Shown here: positions 42,457 through 49,895 of the stretch, in pieces
Layout of the letters: every line of letters starts with the position of its first letter
Numbering within the stretch: the first letter of the stretch is position 1
Source of the DNA: Deltaproteobacteria bacterium
GTDB lineage: Bacteria > Desulfobacterota > Desulfarculia > Adiutricales > JAFDHD01
NCBI GenBank assembly: GCA_019308995.1
Contig: JAFDHD010000012.1
Coordinates: 1 to 52,649, forward strand
Direction of reading: 5' to 3'
Length of the DNA stretch: 52,649 bases
Translations under genes and position numbers: made by a program
Notes under the pieces: generated by a model
The model's input: only the letters and a program-made list of their open reading frames with translations
Told to the model about the DNA's origin: nothing
Database searches by the model: none

Positions 42457-43398
42457 CTAGCGTTTGGCGCAAACATAGAAAAGTTTATCACCCGTCTTTG
42501 CGGTTGTGATGATCGTTTGCTCAATGAGGTTGTTTAAGTGCTTTACCGCTTCGTTGCGGTGTATACCAAGCGATATTGAAACATCATCCAAAGTGCATGG
42601 CCGCCGTTCGAGAAGGTCTAAGACATCCTCCCTTTGTACCGAGAAATCCTTTTCTTCATGAACGCCTCCAAAATCCGCAACCACCTCGGCGTTTTCTCCA
42701 AACAGCTTCACCAAACGCCTCATCTGAGCCTCGGAAACCGCCAAGGCATAATCATACGCCGGCGGTCGAGCTACCGTGTTGAGTTGAATCCGATCCGGCT
42801 GGATCTTTTGGACGTGCCCAGCGATCTTTATCACCTCATCCTCTTTGGCTGTTTTTTTTCCCAATAAAAAAACCTCCAGCCATAGCTTGCCGCTGAAGGC
42901 CTTGCTGAATTCAATCAGGCCATTAATCATTTGATCAAAAGTGATACCTTGAGCAGGCTGATTGACTTCTTTGAACATCAAGGCGTCGCCGGCATCAAAA
43001 GAGGGAACAACCAGGTCCGCGGATAACAATTCCTCGCGAACCGAAGGATCCCAAAGCAAGGCCCCATTCGTCAGGACGGCCACCGGTATTTGGGTTATTT
43101 TTTTTATGCCTTGGATGATTTTGCCGCAGCCTGAATGAAGCGTCGGTTCGCCTGAACCTGAAAGCGTGATAAAGTCCGCATGAACGTTAGCCTCAAGTTT
43201 TCGCGCCACTTCCTGTAATACCTCGTCCGTGGGAACATATTCCTTTCGTTCGACTGTTTTATGGGTTGTCCGACCGAGCTGGCAATAGATGCAGTCGTAA
43301 CAACATGTCTTGTAAGGGACGAGGTCAACACCAAGCGATCGGCCCAATCGGCGTGAAGGTACTGGCCCGAATACATGTGAAAATCCCTTTGAAGGCAT
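42457..43398 (-). CDS. Radical SAM protein with C-terminal winged helix
   Basis: The 313-residue protein has the radical SAM motif in KTCCYDCIYCQLGRTTHKTV, with Cys ligands C-x3-C-x2-C, then SGSGEPTLHSGCGKIIQGI for S-adenosylmethionine binding. The last 80 residues resemble a winged-helix segment (LLERRPCTLDDVSISLGIHR then NEAVKHLNNLIEQT). Related proteins are labelled radical SAM/wHTH in clusters with MTH1175-like proteins. It may modify a cofactor or protein, and the helix-turn-helix part could sense it. Its ATG directly follows the TAA of the scaffold gene, so translation is coupled. Confidence 0.8.
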   Translation of the reverse strand: MPSKGFSHVFGPVPSRRLGRSLGVDLVPYKTCCYDCIYCQLGRTTHKTVERKEYVPTDEVLQEVARKLEANVHADFITLSGSGEPTLHSGCGKIIQGIKKITQIPVAVLTNGALLWDPSVREELLSADLVVPSFDAGDALMFKEVNQPAQGITFDQMINGLIEFSKAFSGKLWLEVFLLGKKTAKEDEVIKIAGHVQKIQPDRIQLNTVARPPAYDYALAVSEAQMRRLVKLFGENAEVVADFGGVHEEKDFSVQREDVLDLLERRPCTLDDVSISLGIHRNEAVKHLNNLIEQTIITTAKTGDKLFYVCAKR

Positions 43399-43884
43399 TT
43401 AATGACTCCTCAAACCTTCAGGTTGCCTCTCGTCTTCTTTTCGACGGTCTTTTTGACGCTGCTTTATCATGTAGTCTTTCAAAGCATCTGCAAGGGTCTC
43501 GCTGGCAAGAAAGGCGCAGTGTTCGTCCTCTTCGGGCAGGCCTCCTAATTTCTGTAAAATGGCCTCCCCACTGACTTCCAGGAGTTCATTGGGGTTTTTG
43601 CCATGAGCCATTTCCGCAGCAAATGAGCCGCACACTGCGCTCGATCCGCAGCCATCCGTCAAAAATGAGGCCTCTTTGACCCGGTCATTTTCAAAATTTA
43701 AAAATATTTGTATGGTATCGCCACAGGAACCGGTCACCGCGGCGTACGCGTCAGGGTTGTCAATTTTGCCCATGTAGCGTAAATGACGCCATCGCTCGAA
43801 GAAGACATCACCGTACGCGGCTTTTGTTTCATTAAATATCTCTTCCTGCAATGCTTCAATAAAATTGTCAAATTCGTCACTCAT
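43399..43884 (-). CDS. NifU/IscU-like iron-sulfur scaffold protein
   Basis: The 161-residue protein contains the three cysteine phrases of U-type scaffolds: GSCGDTIQIFL, LTDGCGSSAVCGSFAAEMA and EEDEHCAFLASETLADALKD. These hold a transient iron-sulfur cluster. The Lys/Arg/Glu-rich tail (MIKQRQKDRRKEDERQPEGL) is longer than in IscU. The protein probably supplies clusters to the ferredoxin, radical SAM and NifX-like products of its operon. No cysteine desulfurase is encoded in the window. Confidence 0.8.
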   Translation of the reverse strand: MSDEFDNFIEALQEEIFNETKAAYGDVFFERWRHLRYMGKIDNPDAYAAVTGSCGDTIQIFLNFENDRVKEASFLTDGCGSSAVCGSFAAEMAHGKNPNELLEVSGEAILQKLGGLPEEDEHCAFLASETLADALKDYMIKQRQKDRRKEDERQPEGLRSH

Positions 43885-43926
43885 AAGGCTGGCTCTTATT
43901 TCTCAAAGCGCTTTGCAGAGCCTTGC

Positions 43927-44565
43927 TCATTTTTTATCTAATTTCTTAATTCTATCTTCGATAGCTTCAAGCTGTTTTCGTAGTTGATCTGCCTGGTCCT
44001 TCAGGCTTGTTAACTCCTGCCCCTTGGGTAAAGGGGTGGGTCCAGGTTGATTGGAAGGGGGCAATCCTGGCACGCTTGTCCGGCCCATGCCTCTGCCCAT
44101 ACCTCGACCCATGCCCCGGCCCATGCCCCGGCCCATGCCTCCACCCATGCCAGGACCGCCCGCGGGTCCAAAGCTCTCATCCCGGCCTATGGGAGGCTCG
44201 GCGCTTATTCCGTAATGGTCGGCTACATTAGGCTCACTCGTGCTTTTAAGTTTACCTTTTTGATAATTTTCAATGGCACTTCTGACTGTCCCCGTCTGGC
44301 CCACGATCACCTCGATGCCCGCGCCCGAGAAAGCCATCATTGCCTTAGGCCCACAGTTGCCGGTTATGACCAGTTTAGCTCCTTTCGAGGCGACAAACTC
44401 AGCCGATTGAATCCCTGCGCCGCTGCCAAGAACAAGGCTTTCATTCTCAAAGGCCTCGAAATTCATATTTTCAGTATCCACCACAATAAAGTTGGCGCAA
44501 CGCCCAAAGCGCGGGTCAATCGGCGCATCTAAGTCTTTTCCGCTGGCACTCACCACTATCTTCAT
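43927..44565 (-). CDS. NifX/MTH1175-like cofactor-binding protein with Gly/Met/Arg repeat and helical tail
   Basis: The 212-residue protein begins MKIVVSASGKDLDAPIDPRF and continues with GRCANFIVVDTENM, which fits the dinitrogenase iron-molybdenum cofactor (NifX/NafY/MTH1175) fold. Homologues bind FeMo-like or other metal clusters. After about residue 105 the chain turns into a low-complexity region with repeated Gly-Met-Gly-Arg. It ends in SLKDQADQLRKQLEAIEDRI, a short coiled coil. No nitrogenase gene is present, so another metal cofactor is more likely. AGAGGAAG precedes ATG 44565. Confidence 0.8.
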   Translation of the reverse strand: MKIVVSASGKDLDAPIDPRFGRCANFIVVDTENMNFEAFENESLVLGSGAGIQSAEFVASKGAKLVITGNCGPKAMMAFSGAGIEVIVGQTGTVRSAIENYQKGKLKSTSEPNVADHYGISAEPPIGRDESFGPAGGPGMGGGMGRGMGRGMGRGMGRGMGRTSVPGLPPSNQPGPTPLPKGQELTSLKDQADQLRKQLEAIEDRIKKLDKK

Positions 44566-44730
44566 TTTTAACTTCCTCTAGCTTGGATTTCTAGCGCTTT
44601 TTCCTGAATCGGCCTTCTAAGCCGTTTTAATTACTTCTATGCCTTTTTTTATTTCATCCGTCAAGACGTGAGTCAAAAACCCCAAATTAAAAAAGAGTCT
44701 TTCATCTGCATGGCCACTTTGGCGCTATAA

Positions 44731-44973
44731 CTAACCTCGCCTGCAGGACCCTCCAGTGGAGCAGGGTGGGCTGTCACATCTTTCTTCGCGCCCACAGCAG
44801 GTCTGGCCGGGTATTCTTTCTGTGGTATCACCTAAGAAAGACGCCACCGACATTATTTTCTCCATGTCATGGCTGTCACAGTGCGAGCAGAAGACTGCAA
44901 TCTCTTCATCAGGACTCACCAAGAATTCCGTGACATTCCCACAGGCCTTGCAGCGATACTCATATATTGGCAT
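44731..44973 (-). CDS. FmdB-type zinc-ribbon protein with Cys-rich tail
   Basis: The 80-residue protein starts MPIYEYRCKACGNVTEFLVS, typical of the FmdB family, and has a second CSHCDSH pair to complete the zinc site. The last 23 residues are unusually Cys-rich (CCGREERCDSPPCSTGGSC), giving six further cysteines that may bind metal. FmdB-like proteins are small regulators or metal-binding proteins of unknown role. AGGAG is ten bases before ATG 44973. It lies between the NifX-like and DUF5320 genes. Confidence 0.78.
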   Translation of the reverse strand: MPIYEYRCKACGNVTEFLVSPDEEIAVFCSHCDSHDMEKIMSVASFLGDTTERIPGQTCCGREERCDSPPCSTGGSCRRG

Positions 44974-45042
44974 CGTAAATCAGCTCCTAATGATAAGGGT
45001 GAGGATAGTCCTCTCCCTTAAGCTTCCTTTTTATACTACAAG

Positions 45043-45390
45043 CTACTCCTCTGGAGTGCTTTTTTCCAGTCCGGCTAAACGCTCTTCTATGGCGTTAAGT
45101 TCAGCGCGGAGGTCTTCAGCTTGGGCTTTGAGAAACTCGCTTTCCGAACCCCACGTTTCCTGTGGGGCTGGTGAGTAATATCCCCCACCAAACTGGGGAT
45201 TGTAATAACCAGCGCGCCGCCAAGCACCTCCGTAAGCAAAACCTCGGCCGCCGCCCCAGGGCCTGCCACCGCGACCAGCGCCATATACGAGGCCGCGGCC
45301 GTAATATGGGCGCGCCCCGGTGCAATACCCAAAACCACCTCCAGTAAGAGGACCCTGTCCCATAGGACCAGTACCATCCATGCCAGGCAT
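45043..45390 (-). CDS. DUF5320 protein with C-terminal coiled coil
   Basis: The 115-residue protein begins MPGMDGTGPMGQGPLTGGGF and continues with Gly/Tyr/Arg-rich repeats (GYCTGARPYYGRGLVYGAG). It ends with FLKAQAEDLRAELNAIEERL, a helix able to form a coiled coil. DUF5320 proteins are common in anaerobes beside MTH1175 and MBL genes, and their function is unknown. GGAGGG precedes ATG 45390. The gene follows the other DUF5320 gene by 41 bases, and the two share nearly the same first 24 residues. Confidence 0.78.
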   Translation of the reverse strand: MPGMDGTGPMGQGPLTGGGFGYCTGARPYYGRGLVYGAGRGGRPWGGGRGFAYGGAWRRAGYYNPQFGGGYYSPAPQETWGSESEFLKAQAEDLRAELNAIEERLAGLEKSTPEE

Positions 45391-45431
45391 ATCTATCCCT
45401 CCTTTTTTCTTTGTTTAATTATTGGAAAAAT

Positions 45432-45680
45432 TTAAAACCAAGCTCGCATCCCTCGACCAAATCGGGAGCCATAAAAGGCCGAGCGCCGCCTAAAGCCGCC
45501 ATAGGCAAAGCCTCGACCCCCATACCCGAATCCTCTGCTTCCGCCCCACAGTCTAGCTCGACCGCCAAGACCCCATATCGGGGATCGGCCGTAATAAGGC
45601 TGTGTACCAATACAATACCCAAAACCACCTCCGGTTAAGGGACCTTGTCCCATAGGACCAGTACCATCAAAGCGTGGCAT
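45432..45680 (-). CDS. Short DUF5320 protein without coiled coil
   Basis: The 82-residue protein has the same start pattern (MPRFDGTGPMGQGPLTGGGF then YCIGTQPYYGRSPIWG) and a Gly/Arg/Tyr-rich body, but ends at RGMRAWF without the helical tail. It is the first gene of the operon. The leader AAAGGAGGGGTAGATATG is nearly the same as that of the second copy. This suggests a local duplication followed by loss of the C terminus. Confidence 0.72.
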   Translation of the reverse strand: MPRFDGTGPMGQGPLTGGGFGYCIGTQPYYGRSPIWGLGGRARLWGGSRGFGYGGRGFAYGGFRRRSAFYGSRFGRGMRAWF

Positions 45681-45829
45681 ATCTACCCCTCCTTTTCTTT
45701 TAAAGTTTAATAAAGTTTCCTTTGTCAGGGTCAGAAGTTCCTGCTGTTCCCGCCCTGAGTCTTGAAGTCCACTCGGGCCGGCTTTGATTTTTTCTGTAAT
45801 TTTGATACCGCATTTTCGTCTGCCTTTAT

Positions 45830-45841
45830 GAACGTCTGTTC
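45830..45841. promoter_or_regulatory. GAAC-N4-GTTC palindrome downstream of the -10 box
   Basis: GAACGTCTGTTC lies where the transcript of the minus-strand promoter would start, three bases after the -10 box. With the flanking bases it reads TGAAC-N4-GTTCA. A repressor bound here would block initiation. Confidence 0.5.
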
Positions 45842-45843
45842 AA

Positions 45844-45872
45844 AATATATATGCTTAAGTTAAATATGTCAA
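45844..45872 (-). promoter_or_regulatory. Strong sigma70-like promoter of the DUF5320-NifX-radical SAM operon
   Basis: On the minus strand TTGACA (45867-45872) and TATATT (45844-45849) are separated by exactly 17 bases. This is a near-consensus promoter about 165 bases before the first gene, with GAAC-N4-GTTC palindromes on both sides. Confidence 0.7.
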
Positions 45873-45893
45873 GAGTTTTTTGAGTTTTTTTTT

Positions 45894-45905
45894 GAACATA
45901 TGTTC
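45894..45905. promoter_or_regulatory. GAAC-N4-GTTC palindrome upstream of the -35 box
   Basis: GAACATATGTTC is a perfect 12-bp palindrome, 64 bp (centre to centre) from the related site at 45830-45841, that is about six helical turns. The pair suggests one dimeric regulator, or DNA looping. Confidence 0.55.
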
Positions 45906-45956
45906 TTATCAGGATCAGGAGGACGAGGATCTAACAAATATTAAACGATAAGAACA
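45901..45956. repeat. Perfect 10-bp inverted repeat beside the upstream operator
   Basis: TGTTCTTATC (45901-45910) and GATAAGAACA (45947-45956) are exact reverse complements 36 bases apart. The left arm overlaps the end of the GAAC palindrome, so the outer arm may be a third half-site for the same regulator. Confidence 0.5.
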
Positions 45957-46087
45957 ACTTGGCAATAAATGGGAGACGGGGTCGTATTCAAAAGAAGGAG
46001 AGGGCGGGCAAATGTGATCTCTGCATGCCATTTGGCTTTTTGATGGTTTGTTTTTGGCTAATCTTGATAATTGATCTCAGGTTTCAT

Positions 46088-46279
46088 CTACATGATGATC
46101 TCTTTCTGGCGAAGGTTTGTTATTTCTTCATCACTAAGCCCGAGAAGTTCCCCAAGCACATATTGATTATGTTCTCCTAACATCGGGACATGGACCCTGG
46201 GCGTCATACAACCGCTCATCTTCCAGCGAGGTCCTACCAGTTCTAATTGACCGAGTTTAACGGGAAGAGCCTTCCGCAT
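46088..46279 (-). pseudogene. C-terminal remnant of a class III (CaiB/BaiF) CoA-transferase
   Basis: The last 45 residues of this frame, PRVHVPMLGEHNQYVLGELL followed by GLSDEEITNLRQKEI, match the very end of CaiB/BaiF CoA-transferases (P-x-x-G-E-H-N-x-x-V-L-x-E-L-L-G-x-S-x-x-E-I). These enzymes are 400 residues long. The rest is missing, and the frame is fused to the end of the aldo/keto reductase gene at its 5' side. The deletion probably joined the two genes. Confidence 0.65.
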
Positions 46280-47234
46280 AGACCGATCTCAGGCGCTCAA
46301 GGCCGTCTTCGGGAAGCGGACCTTTGATTTGCGCCGCAACCGCCTCTTCGAGATGGTCAAGCTCGGCCAGCCCGAAAATGACACAAGCCAGCTTCTTTTG
46401 GGCAAGTGCGAAGCGTATCGCCGTTTGAGCCCTTGTCCCGTAATCGGTACCGATTGAACTAAAGACAGCTTTCGCTTTTGCCTCTTCACTTTCAACCGTG
46501 TCTCCCCTTGTGATTGGCATTTCGCGGCCCGTCCTTATGTCGGTCGCGATGACGCCCGCTGAAAAGACCCGTATATCCATCGCGGCCACGCTCTGCTTTT
46601 CACAAGCATCGAGAATTCCGGAGAAGTCATAAACCTGCCAGGCCTGGGGCACCCTAAGACCGGCACTCGGATTGAGAAGATTATAATAGACTTGAGCGGA
46701 TGCAATCCGTCCGCTCTCAATCACTTCGATGATACTTGGCGTCTCGCCCAACGCCGTGATGCCGTAATTCTGGATTATCCCCTGATCCTTCATCTGCTGG
46801 AGAACGTCAAGGACCCCGCCTTTGCGTAAAATTTCGGCTACAGCGATCACACGGCCTTGAGTCTCCGCTCCAATCCTATTATGCAGCTGAAGAAGCGTCA
46901 CAGAATCGCGCTCGAGGCGGCTAAGGCTAGCCTCGATGCTGCGTTCAATCTGCCCCGGAATATCGCTCAGGTCTCTAGTGTCGATATTAAACTTTGTAGA
47001 AACATGGGGATTATCTTCGATTTCCTTGAGAAGCCACCCCAATGCCTTTTCCGACCGCCCCTGACCATAGCTAGGGGCGGTGTCAATCCAATTAATTCCA
47101 GCGTCCATGGCCCGCCGGATGGCCGCCCGCTTTGTCTCATCATCTTGATTGATCAACAGACCACCAACCGCGCCACCGCCGAAGACAAGTTCTGAGACCT
47201 TAATGCCTGTCGCGCCAAATTCACGATATTTCAA
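46257..47234 (-). CDS. Aldo/keto reductase
   Basis: The 325-residue protein has the aldo/keto reductase tetrad: Asp in AGINWIDTAPSYGQGRSEKA, Tyr in the same phrase (SYG), Lys in VSTKFNID and His in LLQLHNRIG. It probably uses NADPH to reduce a carbonyl, or oxidises a sugar-type alcohol. Its C-terminal ACVIFGLAELDHLEEAV fits the family. The start is TTG 47234, with AAAGGAG six bases upstream. Its downstream end touches the remnant of a CoA-transferase gene. The natural substrate is unknown. Confidence 0.88.
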   Translation of the reverse strand: MKYREFGATGIKVSELVFGGGAVGGLLINQDDETKRAAIRRAMDAGINWIDTAPSYGQGRSEKALGWLLKEIEDNPHVSTKFNIDTRDLSDIPGQIERSIEASLSRLERDSVTLLQLHNRIGAETQGRVIAVAEILRKGGVLDVLQQMKDQGIIQNYGITALGETPSIIEVIESGRIASAQVYYNLLNPSAGLRVPQAWQVYDFSGILDACEKQSVAAMDIRVFSAGVIATDIRTGREMPITRGDTVESEEAKAKAVFSSIGTDYGTRAQTAIRFALAQKKLACVIFGLAELDHLEEAVAAQIKGPLPEDGLERLRSVYAEGSSR

Positions 47235-47333
47235 ATTTTTCTCCTTTTAATCATATACTATCCACGTGAACAAGCTTGTTCAGAATTTCATAAAACCAAT
47301 ACTAAACTAATTAGCGCTCAGATTAATTAATAC

Positions 47334-48308
47334 TCACCTTTGTGCCGCTTTCTCCAATAATTGCCGATAGTAGACATAGTTCTGAAATGGCACATCAGTA
47401 CGAACCCGACCATCAGCCAGAGGCACGTAGCCGCCATCAGCGATTAGTGATGGTACCTTCTTCTCAATCTCTCGCCGGATTGATTCCCGATCACTTCTGA
47501 GGACATCCAAATCTATACCCCCAATAAGTCGGAGATCGCGACCGAACTCCCGGCGGATATTGCGATAATCCATTGTCTCTTGATTGACCTCACCGGCCCA
47601 CAAGCAGTTGAAACCGTACTTCATGATGCTGGGTATTAGCGCTCTAGTATTTGCATAGGTCAAAAGGATGATGGTTTCTACCTTGTATTGGCGCAGCACA
47701 CTGAGTATCGGCTCATAGCTTGTTAACACAAATTCTTCATACATTTTCGGCGAGATCAAAGGACGGTCATTCCCTCCAATAGGTTCACCGAACACGGCCG
47801 CATCTATTTCAACATGCTTCAACAGTAATTCCGTCAGTTTGGCCGCGAACTCACCCTGAATGGTCATGGCCTCACGAATAAAGACCGGATCATCTGACAG
47901 AAGATAGATCACCTCACGGAATCTTCGCCAATCCTGCACTCCCATTGTCAGAAAGAAACCTCGATGAATCCTTAACATGAGTACGTGGTCGCGATTTCGC
48001 CAAGCATGAACCCTCTCAGTCCAGTCTTTGGGTATCCGGCCTTGATCGAACGGATCAAGTCTTTGTCGAAAGGTGTCCAATTCAGATCTTGAACTAGGAT
48101 ATTTTTCAAGTTTAGGGCGAGGATCCAGATCCACGACGATCTCTTCCCTCCGATCGAAGTGGAATAGCTGTGAGAGGCTCATATCAGCACGCAAACCCTG
48201 TTTGCGCCATGTGTCAAGGACTCCCTCACGAATTCCCTCTTCAAAACAGGGTACACGATCAGGCGCGCCATAACTCATTGTTTCTTTGAATCGTTGGCGG
48301 CTATTCAT
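47334..48308 (-). CDS. Uroporphyrinogen decarboxylase-fold protein (MtaA/UroD family)
   Basis: The 324-residue protein begins MNSRQRFKETMSYGAPDRVP, the usual opening of the UroD/MtaA family, and has ISPKMYEEFVLTSYEPILSV and LIGGIDLDVLRSDRESIRRE near its end. MtaA-type members bind zinc through H-x-C and transfer methyl groups to coenzyme M or similar thiols. The equivalent segment here is IILLTYANTRALIPS, with no His or Cys, so zinc binding of that kind is not likely. It may be a methyl-group carrier handler or a demethylase partner with another metal site. No corrinoid protein is encoded next to it. Confidence 0.8.
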   Translation of the reverse strand: MNSRQRFKETMSYGAPDRVPCFEEGIREGVLDTWRKQGLRADMSLSQLFHFDRREEIVVDLDPRPKLEKYPSSRSELDTFRQRLDPFDQGRIPKDWTERVHAWRNRDHVLMLRIHRGFFLTMGVQDWRRFREVIYLLSDDPVFIREAMTIQGEFAAKLTELLLKHVEIDAAVFGEPIGGNDRPLISPKMYEEFVLTSYEPILSVLRQYKVETIILLTYANTRALIPSIMKYGFNCLWAGEVNQETMDYRNIRREFGRDLRLIGGIDLDVLRSDRESIRREIEKKVPSLIADGGYVPLADGRVRTDVPFQNYVYYRQLLEKAAQR

Positions 48309-48767
48309 ATTTTAAGCAGTGAAGTCAATTATACACCTCACCTTTGCGATTACTTCCTATTACTCTCAAATGAATTCATTTCGCGGTACGAGGTGCAGAG
48401 AGAATACAAACGATCCGCCGACCCCTCTAGGAACGGCTCTATCTAGTCCTTGTGAGGTCATGGAATCACCTCCCTTACAGCTTAAAAGCTGAAATAACAG
48501 AGGCTTAAGCTTCCAGTAAAGAAACCTGGGTTAGGTTGATAGTTATTTATTACTTAATTTATGGAACTAATAGAAAAACTTATCTTTTTTCCAAAATTTT
48601 GTCAAAATATATTTTTAAATCATATTGGGAAAGGGAACATACATCGTATCCCTCTGGTCAAGCTTTGGATATTGGGTCGGGGTGGTATGAAAGAGCTCCG
48701 TGCTTGGCTGGAGCAATGGTCGAGGACGGCGTAGAGCCTTCACCGAGCATGGTTTACACGATAGATA

Positions 48768-48836
48768 GCGGGTGGCCCCGACAACTTTTGTTGTCGGGGT
48801 GCGTCAGCACAAGAGGTCTGCTTATGGCGCTCATCC
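48768..48836. repeat. 69-bp hairpin-bearing repeat, copy 1
   Basis: This segment is about 96% identical (66 of 69 bases, counted by eye) to 52080-52148. It contains CCCCGACAAC-TTTT-GTTGTCGGGG (48776-48799), a perfect 10-bp stem, followed by a conserved tail GCGTCAGCACAAGAGGTCTG. The second copy adjoins a decayed Y1 transposase, so this is probably a REP-type element. Confidence 0.85.
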
Positions 48837-48876
48837 TAAGGTGGTCGGATTTGTCTAGACAAATCCGACTACCTTA
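48837..48876. repeat. 40-base near-perfect palindrome
   Basis: The sequence is symmetric around TCTAGA (centre between 48856 and 48857), with a single mismatched pair. It begins directly after repeat copy 1. As RNA it would form a stem of almost 20 pairs with no useful loop, so as DNA it may be a cruciform-prone or recombination-linked site. Confidence 0.8.
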
Positions 48877-49083
48877 ACCTTTTCCCTTTAACCATTTTGG
48901 GTCATATGCTATCCTGGCGGTAAATCAAATCATCATACAGATTACCGAAACGGGGTGTTCACTCTGGGTATCCAGCAATTCATGATTGAAACAGTGGAGG
49001 CTAAGCTAAAAAGGTTTAATACCAGGGAAGAACTTGATTTATGTGGAATCAGTTTGCTAACCAGAATAGCAGAAAGGTGGACC

Positions 49084-49776
49084 ATGAATTGGATTAGGAT
49101 TTGTGTAGCATTCCTTTTCTTTGCTGTAGGGCCTCCTGTTTATGCAGGCAGTTATGAGGACGGCGTTACAGCTTATGATAAAGGTGACTATGCCACAGCG
49201 GCTCGTGAGTACCGCAAGGCCGCTGAGCAGGGTCATGCTGATGCCCAGTATATACTCGGGGTAATGTATAATTTCGGGAAGGGTGTTCCTGAAAACTACA
49301 CAGAAGCGATCAAATGGTATCGTAAGGCCGCTGAGCAGGGTCATGCTGATGCCCAGCATAACGTCGGTATAATGTACTATCTTGGTCTTGGTGTTCCTCA
49401 AGATGATGCTAAAGCCATTAAGTGGTTTCGTAAAGCGGCAGTACAAGGAGCGGCCTCTGGTCAGTTTTTTCTTGGGTCGATGTATGCATCGGGTAAAGGT
49501 GTCTTTAAAAGCGATACCGAGGCCATCAAATGGTACCGAAAGGCCGCTGAGCAGGGGCACACGGACGCTCAATATTGCCTTGGATATATGTATTATCATG
49601 GTCAGAGGGTACCCCAAAACTATGTTCAGGCTCATTTGTGGTTTAACTTGGCGGCATCTCAAGGACACAATCATGCCAAAAAAGGACGAGATTTAGTAGT
49701 GGTAAAAATGACTCCTGCCCAGATTGCGGAGGCCCAGGAGCTCGCCCAGAAATGGTTCAAGGAGCATAATAACTAG
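49084..49776 (+). CDS. Exported Sel1-repeat protein
   Basis: The 230-residue protein has a signal peptide (MNWIRICVAFLFFAVGPPVY, cleavage near AGSYED) and then five Sel1-like TPR repeats. Units such as AREYRKAAEQGHADAQYILG, VMYNFGKGVPENYTEAIKWY and MYASGKGVFKSDTEAIKW repeat at about 36 residues. Sel1 proteins are solenoids that bind other proteins, often outside the membrane. ATG 49084 follows AAAGGTGG; the 43 additional codons upstream are open but would bury the signal peptide. The last 45 residues leave the repeat pattern (LVVVKMTPAQIAEAQELAQK). Confidence 0.83.
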   Translation: MNWIRICVAFLFFAVGPPVYAGSYEDGVTAYDKGDYATAAREYRKAAEQGHADAQYILGVMYNFGKGVPENYTEAIKWYRKAAEQGHADAQHNVGIMYYLGLGVPQDDAKAIKWFRKAAVQGAASGQFFLGSMYASGKGVFKSDTEAIKWYRKAAEQGHTDAQYCLGYMYYHGQRVPQNYVQAHLWFNLAASQGHNHAKKGRDLVVVKMTPAQIAEAQELAQKWFKEHNN

Positions 49777-49839
49777 CTCCATTCCTGAAGACTGAATATG
49801 CCCAATAAGCCCCGTAGCCTAGGGGCTTCCGAAGGTAGT

Positions 49840-49869
49840 AAAAAGAAGGCAGAGCCACGGAGCCCTGCC
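49840..49869 (-). terminator. Terminator after the PEP-CTERM propeller gene (with plus-strand hairpin nearby)
   Basis: On the minus strand GGCAGGGC pairs with GCTCTGCC (one G-U pair, six-base loop), then a run TTCTTTTT follows, 27 bases after the stop of the PEP-CTERM gene. Nearby, AAGCCCC (49807-49813) pairs with GGGGCTT (49822-49828) and could serve the Sel1 gene. Confidence 0.6.
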
Positions 49870-49895
49870 CTGAAAGCTTTCAATATAAGGTCTTG

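Larger units (their letters stand above)
45681..46087. other. Regulatory region upstream of the cofactor operon
   Basis: This 400-base stretch has no convincing gene. It holds a strong promoter facing the operon and several palindromes, listed separately. A short plus-strand open frame near 45959-46180 has no recognisable content. Confidence 0.55.
48309..49083. other. Intergenic region with REP-like repeat block
   Basis: About 775 bases lie between divergent genes. The centre holds a 69-bp repeat copy (48768-48836) and a 40-base palindrome (48837-48876). The open frames inside are not recognisable. AAAGGTGG before ATG 49084 is the ribosome site of the Sel1 protein. Confidence 0.5.

Noticed and set aside
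44070-44150. Regular short repeats that could look like a CRISPR or satellite array
   Set aside because: The repeats are nine to twelve bases long, in frame, and encode Met-Gly-Arg-Gly units inside the NifX-like gene. There are no spacers.
43399-44565. NifX-like and NifU-like genes as a sign of nitrogen fixation
   Set aside because: No nifHDK, nifE/N or nifB gene is present. The MTH1175 and U-type scaffold families are widespread outside nitrogenase systems.
45830-45905. LexA (SOS) boxes
   Set aside because: GAAC-N4-GTTC matches the Firmicutes LexA pattern, but no DNA-repair gene lies downstream and delta-type proteobacteria usually use other LexA sites. The regulator is left open.
48536-48877. 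Plus-strand open frame of 113 codons
   Set aside because: Its second half is the 69-bp repeat and the palindrome, and the first half has random-looking composition.
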